The notes beneath the pieces are model-generated. The model was not told the DNA's origin and did no database searches. It saw only the letters and a list, made by a program, of their open reading frames with translations. Shown here piece by piece: positions 14,742-19,983 of a DNA stretch of 19,983 nucleotides (positions are counted from its first letter, which is position 1; each line of letters begins with the position of its first letter). A program made the position numbers and the translations under genes. Where the stretch lies: the NCBI GenBank assembly GCA_964581605.1, contig CAZOPF010000102.1, positions 1 through 19,983 on the forward strand, given 5' to 3'. This DNA comes from CAADGU01 sp964581605 (lineage in GTDB: Bacteria > Chloroflexota > Anaerolineae > Promineifilales > Promineifilaceae).

Positions 14742-15994
14742 GTGCCCTCTGGCTCGATGCTGAACGTTTTGTCCCAGCTCAGGCTGGTGTGGCTGAGGTC
14801 GTCATTGATGCCGATGGTGAAGTGGTTTTTGGGTTTGTCTTTTGCCAGTTCGTCGTAAACAGCTTTAACCATGCCGGGGGTGAATTCTTTGGAGGATAGC
14901 CCATACCGGCCGCCGATGATTTTGGGCAGGGAAGCAGACCATTGTTCCACGATGGCGGAGACCACATCCAGATACAGCGGTTCACCGGATGAGCCGGGTT
15001 CTTTGGTGCGGTCGAGGACGGCGATAGATTTGGCGGTGGTGGGCAGAGCCGACACAAAGTTGGAAATGTCAAATGGGCGGTAGAGACGAACCTTGAGGAC
15101 GCCGACTTTTTCGCCGAGGGAAGAAAGGTGTACGGCCGTTTCCGCCACCGTTTCTGCCCCCGACCCCATGATCACGATCACCCGTTCCGCTTCAGGATGC
15201 CCTTCGTATTCAAACAGGTGGTATTGGCGGCCTGTCAATTGGGCGAATTCATCCATCGTCTGCTGCACAATGCCAGGGCACGCCTGGTAAAACAGGTTTA
15301 CGCTTTCCCGTGCCTGGAAGTAGACATCCGGGTTTTGGGCTGTGCCGCGCATCACCGGTGCATCTGGCGTCAGACCGCGCGCCCGGTGTGCCCGAATGAG
15401 GTCATCATTCATCATGGCCCGCAGCACAGTATCATCCAGCGGCTCAATCTTGTTCACTTCGTGGGAAGTGCGGAAGCCATCAAAGAAGTGCAGAAACGGC
15501 ACGCGCGCTTTCAACGTCGCCGCCGAAGCGATGAGGGCAAAGTCGTGGACTTCCTGCACATTGTTGGAAGATAGCAGGGCAAAACCGGTTTGCCGGGCGG
15601 CCATCACGTCGGAATGGTCGCCAAAAATGGACAGCCCTTGCGCGGCAAGGGAACGGGCGGCAATGTGGAAGACCGTCGCTGTTAGTTCCCCGGCAATTTT
15701 GTACATATTGGGGATCATCAATAACAAGCCTTGGGAGGCGGTGAAGGTGGTGGTCAGAGCGCCAGTTTGTAGTGCGCCATGCACCGCGCCCGCCGCGCCG
15801 CCCTCCGACTGCATCTCTACCACCGAGGGCACGGCGCCCCAGATGTTGGCTTTCCCCTCCGCCGACCATTGGTCAGCCCATTCACCCATCGCCGAAGAGG
15901 GGGTGATGGGGTAAATGGCGATCACTTCGTTAATTTTGTGGGCAACCATGGCCGCCGCTTCGTTGCCGTCTATGGTGATCATTTGTTTCTTCAT
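14742..15994 (-). CDS. nifJ: Pyruvate:ferredoxin (flavodoxin) oxidoreductase, N-terminal part (3' end in gap)
   Basis: N-terminal 417 residues of the same enzyme. It begins MKKQMITIDGNEAAAMVAHK and has the YPITPSS motif (residues 28-34), then the SEGGAAGAVHGALQTGA, TFTASQGLLLMIPNMYKIAGE and FGDHSDVMAARQTG segments of domain I, and the HFFDGFRTSHE segment. The domain II part (VIVIMGSGAETVAETAVHL, VRLYRPFD, AVLDRTKEPGS) follows. The start at 15994 is supported by AAGGAG nine bases upstream and by the usual N-terminus; the frame is open to 16171 but that extension runs through repeats and is not coding. With the C-terminal piece and about 100 missing residues the enzyme would be about 1190 residues, the normal length for the single-chain type. 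Confidence 0.95.
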
Positions 15995-16015
15995 AAGTCC
16001 GTTCTCCTTAATAAG

Positions 16016-16077
16016 GTGGCAAGTCGCAGGTTGCAGGTGGCAAGTTGCCCTCCTACGTGCAACCTGCCACTTGCGAC
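16016..16077. repeat. Imperfect inverted repeat of 7-bp units (family B)
   Basis: Arms 16016-16036 and 16057-16077 match at 18 of 21 positions as reverse complements. The left side reads as 7-bp units GGTGGCA, AGTCGCA, GGTTGCA, GGTGGCA. It is the same family as 187-255. It lies directly upstream of the nifJ ribosome-binding site, within the 332-bp spacer 15995-16326, which holds two repeats and a palindrome but no gene that I can support. Confidence 0.7.
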
Positions 16078-16157
16078 ACTTCCCAGAAGTATCAACCAAT
16101 ACCCCTACCACCTGTAGTGACAAATCGCCACGATGCCGGGGAAGAATGTCACGAACT

Positions 16158-16171
16158 ATGACGGCCGTCAT
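16158..16171. repeat. 14-bp perfect palindrome with ACGGCCGT core
   Basis: ATGACGGCCGTCAT is a perfect 14-bp palindrome in the nifJ upstream spacer, extending the common ACGGCCGT core by three bases each side. It could be an operator for the divergent genes, but its core is so common here that chance extension is possible. Confidence 0.5.
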
Positions 16172-16239
16172 GGGGAATGAATGACGTTACGCGCTGACGG
16201 TGGGCGTGGGGGAGTTTTATACTGGCATTATTGAAGAAA

Positions 16240-16308
16240 GTGAGCCATAGGCAGTAAGCAATGAGCGGTTGAGGTTTCACCGCTCACTGCTCACTGCTCA
16301 CTGCTCAC
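16240..16308. repeat. Imperfect inverted repeat of 7-bp units (family C)
   Basis: Arms 16240-16269 and 16279-16308 match at 24 of 30 positions as reverse complements around a 9-nt loop. The right arm is a clean run of CACTGCT units. It ends 18 bp before the ATG of the 109-residue gene. Confidence 0.75.
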
Positions 16309-16326
16309 TGAAAATGGAGGCGCGCC

Positions 16327-16656
16327 ATGAAAGTTGTGATTGATCGCGGTTTTTGTGATGCAAGTTTAGGGTTTTGCCAGCGCTGTTCGGCGGCGTTGAT
16401 TCGCCACCCGGAGGGGTACGACCGGCCGTGTATTCTGGATGTGGTGGACGACGGCCGGGAGGTGCTGACGATTGAGATGTATACCGACGGCCGTCAACTG
16501 GAACTGCACCTCACCGAAGAAGAACAAGAGCTGGCGGCCGTGGAAGGGTGGGAAGCGCTGGCCGACTTTGACCCGGCCCTCTTCCGCACCGGGGCCATGG
16601 AACGCTGGCATCACATCAGCCAGCTACCGGCGACACACCAGGTAAGTGGAGGTTAA
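16327..16656 (+). CDS. Small Cys-containing protein of unknown function
   Basis: A 109-residue protein with no family I recognise. Cys10, Cys17 and Cys20 (FCDASLGFCQRC) plus Cys35 (DRPCILD) could bind a metal or form a redox site; this is a guess from spacing. The rest is acidic and hydrophilic, with LTEEEQELAAVEGWEAL likely helical. No signal peptide or membrane segment. The start is well supported by GGAGG seven bases upstream of the ATG. It stands alone on the plus strand, divergent from nifJ and convergent with era. Its codon use and embedded ACGGCCGT look like the neighbouring genes, so it is probably a genuine native gene. Confidence 0.7.
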   Translation: MKVVIDRGFCDASLGFCQRCSAALIRHPEGYDRPCILDVVDDGREVLTIEMYTDGRQLELHLTEEEQELAAVEGWEALADFDPALFRTGAMERWHHISQLPATHQVSGG

Positions 16657-16698
16657 GAGAGTGGGAGGCTGACCATTTCTCAATCTCTTGGAGTCTGT

Positions 16699-16738
16699 TA
16701 CGGCCGTAGCCAGGAGCGGGTATGGGGGTACGGCCGTG
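16699..16738. repeat. Paired ACGGCCGT dyad between convergent genes
   Basis: TACGGCCGTA and TACGGCCGTG (cores at 16700-16707 and 16730-16737) lie in the 122-bp spacer between the stops of the 109-residue gene (+) and era (-). They can pair into a stem with a loop of about 20 nt. The arrangement mirrors that at 11162-11190. Confidence 0.45.
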
Positions 16739-16778
16739 AGCCGTTTCTGCCCACATCCTCATTCATTTTGTTCTCATA

Positions 16779-17693
16779 TCACTCTTGTTTCACATAGCCC
16801 AATCGCTTGAGCCACTTCTCGTTTTGCCGCCATTTGGGTTCAACTTTGACCCACAATTCCAGAAAAACTTTGCCTTCTACCAGTTCTTCCAGTTGGGCGC
16901 GGGCGGCCGCACCAATCTCCTTCAACTGCTGCCCTTTTTTGCCGATAATGATGCGCTTGTGTGTGTCCCGGTCTACAAAGATGTTGGCGCTGATGTACAC
17001 ATCGCCGCTGTCGCGCTCTTTGAATTCCAGGATTTGCACGGCCGTGCCATAGGGCACCTCGTCGCGTAGTTGCAGCATAATCTGTTCGCGGATGAATTCG
17101 GCGGCCATATCCCGCACATAGCTGTCCGTTACCTGATCTTCGGGGTAATAAAGCGGCCCTTCGGAGAGGGCAGCCACAATCATCGCCAGTAGTTCATCGC
17201 GCCCATGGCCCTTCTGCGCCGAAAACAATATCCAGGCCGCTTCCGGCAGCAAGGCGCGGTACGCTTCTGTACGTGGCAGCACCTCGGCAGCGGGCAGTAA
17301 GTCAGCCTTGTTCAGCGCCAGGATGGTGGGTGTAGACACGGTTTTCAGCCGTTCGGCAATGGCCCGGTCGCCGGCCCCCACCGGCTCGCTGGCGTCCACC
17401 AGCCACAGGATTACATCGGCGTCGGTGAGGGTTTCGACGGCCGTGTTTACCATAAACTCGTCCAACTTATGCTGCGGCAGCATGATACCCGGCGTATCCA
17501 TAAACACAATCTGATACGCATCCGTCGTCAAAATGCCCAACTGCCGCTGCCGCGTTGTCTGCGGCTTGGGGCTGATAATGGCCACCTTCTCCCCCAAAAA
17601 CGCATTCATCAAGGTGCTTTTGCCCACATTCGGCCGGCCCACCACTGCCACAAACCCCGATTTATACCCATCTGGTACTTCGTACTCTTCCAT
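16779..17693 (-). CDS. era: GTPase Era
   Basis: Essential GTPase that binds the 3' end of 16S rRNA and assists 30S subunit maturation. From the ATG at 17693 it is 304 residues, the usual Era length. G1 is GRPNVGKST, G2 lies in PKPQTTRQRQ, G3 is DTPG, G4 is NKAD and G5 is FSAQKG. The C-terminal KH domain has the RNA-binding loop IIIGKKGQQLKEIG and ends with the KWRQNEKWLKRLGY helix. The frame is also open to an ATG at 17726 and a TTG at 17729, but those lie inside the end of the PIN reading frame and add residues Era does not normally have. The 17693 ATG falls just after the PIN stop at 17707-17709. The ribosome-binding site is weak for all candidates. It is last in the run from ftsK. Confidence 0.93.
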   Translation of the reverse strand: MEEYEVPDGYKSGFVAVVGRPNVGKSTLMNAFLGEKVAIISPKPQTTRQRQLGILTTDAYQIVFMDTPGIMLPQHKLDEFMVNTAVETLTDADVILWLVDASEPVGAGDRAIAERLKTVSTPTILALNKADLLPAAEVLPRTEAYRALLPEAAWILFSAQKGHGRDELLAMIVAALSEGPLYYPEDQVTDSYVRDMAAEFIREQIMLQLRDEVPYGTAVQILEFKERDSGDVYISANIFVDRDTHKRIIIGKKGQQLKEIGAAARAQLEELVEGKVFLELWVKVEPKWRQNEKWLKRLGYVKQE

Positions 17694-17706
17694 AAAAGGC
17701 ATCCAT

Positions 17707-18138
17707 TTACTCTTTTTCGACTGCATCAAGTAATGATTGAATCCCCCATAACTGAACTCCGTAGGTAGCCATCACCGCCCGTAACTCATCATCTGCCCGT
17801 AAATCGTCATCACCAGTGATGATGGCATGAGCCTGTCCATCAATCGCTGTTGCTCATACTGGTTGATCTTTGGGATCACGGCAGAAAGGGGGAATTGTCT
17901 TTAGCTCAACTATTTCGGCACGAGAGCGCATCTGGCGGTACAACTTCTGTGCCTGGAGTGGGTCAATTAACTTGCTTAATCGCGGGCGCTGCCAGACATT
18001 CGCAAATTCGTCAAGTAAGGCCTGAGTGGTGATCAACTGAAACTGGTTGGTTTGCCAGAGATTCAAAATGGGCAAAGTAACACGTCCACGCAACAGAATG
18101 CGAATCCAGATATTGGTGTCAATGACAAGTCGTAACAT
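17707..18138 (-). pseudogene. PIN-domain (VapC-like) toxin interrupted by an in-frame TGA
   Basis: A 143-codon frame with a PIN RNase-type toxin sequence. The first part (94 residues, 17854-18138) has the DTN active-site motif (MLRLVIDTNIW) and the LLDEF acidic position, and ends RDPKDQPV. A TGA at 17854-17856 then interrupts it. The same frame continues without another stop as ATAIDGQAHAIITGDDDL and on to TAA at 17707-17709. This gives the third acidic cluster (GDDDL) and the C-terminal strand expected in this family, where RDPxDxPVLATA is common. The stop therefore probably replaces one residue, perhaps Leu. The truncated product would lack part of the active site. Options are a recent nonsense mutation, a sequencing error, or readthrough. 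The gene lies 6 bp after its antitoxin and overlaps possible upstream starts of era. Confidence 0.82.
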
Positions 18139-18144
18139 GGGGAA

Positions 18145-18390
18145 TTAAGCATGTTGTCGGCGCACAGCTTGTATCTCGGCCAGAATTTCGTCATCTGTTA
18201 TTTCATCTATGGGCGGTTGGTCGTATAGGTCGGCAATGAGTTGCGTTAATTCCATATCTAATTCACTGTCTGCCAATGCTCTGGCCAGTTTGGCCCGCTC
18301 ACCAGGCTCTAGCTGGCGCACGGCCGTTATCAGTTGCTCCACCGTGAGCTGAACTTTTATATTGGGTATGGTGATAGTGGCTGTACTCAT
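18145..18390 (-). CDS. Antitoxin of the PIN-type toxin-antitoxin pair
   Basis: An 81-residue protein. A short N-terminal beta segment (MSTATITIPNIKVQLTVEQL) is followed by a helical stretch, AVRQLEPGERAKLARALADSE, and an acidic C-terminus ending ITDDEILAEIQAVRRQHA. Small proteins of this pattern commonly precede PIN toxins of this type; the acidic C-terminal helix would wrap the toxin active site. It lies 6 bp upstream of the PIN gene on the same strand. GAGGTGACCT precedes the ATG, a good ribosome-binding site. The antitoxin frame is intact although the toxin frame is broken, which fits antitoxin retention after toxin loss. Recognition is by pattern and context. Confidence 0.78.
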   Translation of the reverse strand: MSTATITIPNIKVQLTVEQLITAVRQLEPGERAKLARALADSELDMELTQLIADLYDQPPIDEITDDEILAEIQAVRRQHA

Positions 18391-18435
18391 AGGTCACCTC
18401 GGAAAAAGTTTGGTGGCATTATAACACGCTGGCGT

Positions 18436-19983
18436 TTAATGGTCTTGATTGGTAAGGATGTCTTGCAAGGGGTCATCCTCTTCGCTGACGGTGGTTTTGC
18501 GGGTTTTGCCGCCTTCCTGCGGGTCTTCCACCAACCCCATTTCATACAGATGCTCCATGATGCGGGCGGCACGGGGGTAGCCAATGCGCAGCCGCCGCTG
18601 CAAGAAGGAGCTAGAGAGGGTGTCATACTTTTGCGCCAGTTCAATGGCCTGCTCCAGCAGGCTGTCCGTTTCGTCCAGCAGGGCGTATTTGGCGATCAGG
18701 CTTTCCCAGGGTGGGGACATCGGTTTGTAATCGGCGGGCAGGTTTTGCCGCCAGAAGTTGACAATCGCTTCCACCTCGTTATCACTCATAAACACACCCT
18801 GGATGCGCGCCGGCCCGGCGGCGTCCGGGGCCAGGAAGAGCATGTCACCTTTGCCCAATAGCTGTTCCGCGCCGACAGTGTCCAGGATGACCCGCGAATC
18901 TATGCTGGAGGCGACGGCAAAGGAGAGGCGGGCGGGGAAGTTGGCTTTGATGAGGCCGGTAATGACATCGGTTGACGGCCGTTGCGTGGCCACTACCAGA
19001 TGAATGCCCGTCGCCCGCGCCATTTGCGCCAGCCGACACAGAGTGCGTTCCACATCCCCCGGATAGGTGTGCATCAGGTCGGCCAGTTCATCAATAAACA
19101 CGGTGATGTGCGGCAGTTTGGGGCGGTCGGGCTGGCGGCCCGCTTTGCGATTGTAGCCATTCAGGTTGCGGGCGTTTACCTGGGCAAACAGTTCGTAGCG
19201 GCGGTCCATTTCGGCCGTCAGCCAGCGCAACACACCCACTGCCCGGTCGGCCTCCACCTCCACCTTGCCGATCAGGTGGGGCAGGCCGTTGAAGCGGATG
19301 AGTTCCACCTTTTTAGGGTCAATCATAATCAGGTGCAGCTCTTCGGGTGGATTGTTGAACACCAGGCAGGCAATGAGGGCATTCATGCACACCGATTTGC
19401 CGGAGCCGGTGGTGCCGGCCACCAGCAAATGGGGCATTTTCGCCAGGTCTACGGCGATGGGCGTGCCCGAAACATCCCGCCCCATGGCCACCGCCAGCGG
19501 CGTCTTGAGCGCCAGAAATGGCTCTGATTCAACCAGGGGGCGCAGCCGTACCAGGCTGATTTCGCTGTTGGGCACTTCAATGCCTACCACACCCTGGCCA
19601 GGCACAGGGGCCTGAATGCGCAGCCGTTGGGCGGCCAGCGCCAGCGCCAAATCTTTTTGCAGGGCGGCAATTTGCCCGATGCGCACTTTGTGCTGTTTGA
19701 TTTCGCCGTCTGGCCCTGGCTTTTCCAGGTAGCCAGGTTCCACGCCAAATTGGGTGATGGCCGGGCCGCGCTGCACCTGGATGACTTTGCCGGTGAGGCC
19801 AAAGTGGGCCAGTGTTTCTTCAATGATGCGTGTTTTCTCGGCGATTTCGTCGTTGCTGAGGGGGGCGAAGTGGCTTTCTTCGAGCAAGGTGTAGGGGGGC
19901 AGGCGTTTGCTGCGGTGAAGGGGGGGGACGGCCGTTTCTATCTGGCCAGACTCTTCTTCAATGACAACGGGGCGCAGGTTGAT
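18436..19983 (-). CDS. ftsK: DNA translocase FtsK/SpoIIIE, 5' end outside the window
   Basis: C-terminal 515 residues of an FtsK/SpoIIIE-type hexameric DNA pump that clears chromosomal DNA from the closing septum. The visible part begins in the linker, then the alpha domain (VIQVQRGPAITQFGVEPG) and the RecA-like beta domain. Walker A, AGTTGSGKS, has Lys196 of the visible part; Walker B, VFIDELADL, has Asp298. FtsK hallmarks include LIMIDPKKVELIRF, LPHITVFIDE, ATQRPSTDVITGLIKANFP and LLGKGDMLF. The C-terminal gamma winged helix (SSSFLQRRLRIGYPRAARIMEHL) should read directional DNA motifs. The frame is open to the window edge; the first in-frame start-like codon, a TTG at 19887, is not a real start because conserved-type sequence (RLPPYTLLEE) precedes it. 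The N-terminal membrane domain is beyond the edge. Confidence 0.95.
   Translation of the reverse strand: MNLRPVVIEEESGQIETAVPPLHRSKRLPPYTLLEESHFAPLSNDEIAEKTRIIEETLAHFGLTGKVIQVQRGPAITQFGVEPGYLEKPGPDGEIKQHKVRIGQIAALQKDLALALAAQRLRIQAPVPGQGVVGIEVPNSEISLVRLRPLVESEPFLALKTPLAVAMGRDVSGTPIAVDLAKMPHLLVAGTTGSGKSVCMNALIACLVFNNPPEELHLIMIDPKKVELIRFNGLPHLIGKVEVEADRAVGVLRWLTAEMDRRYELFAQVNARNLNGYNRKAGRQPDRPKLPHITVFIDELADLMHTYPGDVERTLCRLAQMARATGIHLVVATQRPSTDVITGLIKANFPARLSFAVASSIDSRVILDTVGAEQLLGKGDMLFLAPDAAGPARIQGVFMSDNEVEAIVNFWRQNLPADYKPMSPPWESLIAKYALLDETDSLLEQAIELAQKYDTLSSSFLQRRLRIGYPRAARIMEHLYEMGLVEDPQEGGKTRKTTVSEEDDPLQDILTNQDH

Noticed and set aside
14262..14899. ORFs running across the N gap
   Set aside because: They depend on reading through 100 unknown bases and are antisense to nifJ.
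15995..16171. N-terminal extension of the nifJ frame
   Set aside because: The extension is the translated family B repeat. The ATG at 15994 has a strong ribosome-binding site and gives the usual enzyme N-terminus.
16240..16308. CACTGCT run as a CRISPR array or tRNA-like structure
   Set aside because: There are no spacers between units, the unit is only 7 bp, and no cloverleaf or cas gene is present. It is a short tandem repeat.
17854..17856. TGA as a selenocysteine or reassigned codon
   Set aside because: PIN toxins do not use selenocysteine, no SECIS-like hairpin was evident, and other genes here use TGA as a normal stop (era, for example).

Overview
This is a draft-assembly piece of a moderately GC-rich bacterial chromosome. 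It contains a 100-base run of N at 14642-14741, inside the pyruvate:ferredoxin oxidoreductase gene. The palindrome ACGGCCGT is extremely frequent (about 36 copies by eye in 19.9 kb). Core bacterial genes (era, ftsK) sit beside a pyruvate:ferredoxin oxidoreductase, a DHOD-like gene, a large cyclase/ATPase/TPR regulator and type II toxin-antitoxin genes. Together these suggest a filamentous-type Chloroflexota (Anaerolineae/Ardenticatenia-like). That placement is an inference from style and gene content; no rRNA marker is present.

Layout. 1-271: non-coding, with short tandem repeats and a terminator-like hairpin from an upstream gene. 272-847 (+): TMEM175-type channel. 870-5113 (-): orphan ParA ATPase, an overlapping coiled-coil protein built of 31-residue repeats, then a dCache-HAMP-GAF sensor histidine kinase. 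5114-5426: divergent control region with a split dyad. 5427-6920 (+): protein with three zinc ribbons and a TPR-like part. 6999-11138 (+): 1379-residue protein with two cyclase-like domains, a STAND-like ATPase domain and TPR-like repeats, laid out like animal soluble adenylyl cyclase but with several catalytic residues changed. 11216-11359 (-): a 47-residue antitoxin-like ORF. 11493-15994 (-): nifJ-type oxidoreductase (split by the gap) and a DHOD-like flavoprotein, ended by a clear intrinsic terminator. 16327-16656 (+): small Cys-containing unknown protein. 16779-19983 (-): ftsK (5' end outside the window), antitoxin, a PIN toxin gene interrupted by an in-frame TGA, and era.

Functional groups. 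The oxidoreductase and DHOD-like gene form a probable fermentative/anaerobic redox unit. parA and the coiled-coil gene overlap by 8 bp and are probably co-translated, which suggests an intracellular positioning pair without ParB. ftsK, the toxin-antitoxin pair and era run head to tail.

The most notable signals outside genes are the HIP1-like ACGGCCGT palindrome and several families of 7- or 8-bp tandem repeats that fold into imperfect inverted repeats between genes. One of these repeats also lies in frame inside the oxidoreductase coding sequence. I found no tRNA, rRNA, CRISPR array or insertion sequence.
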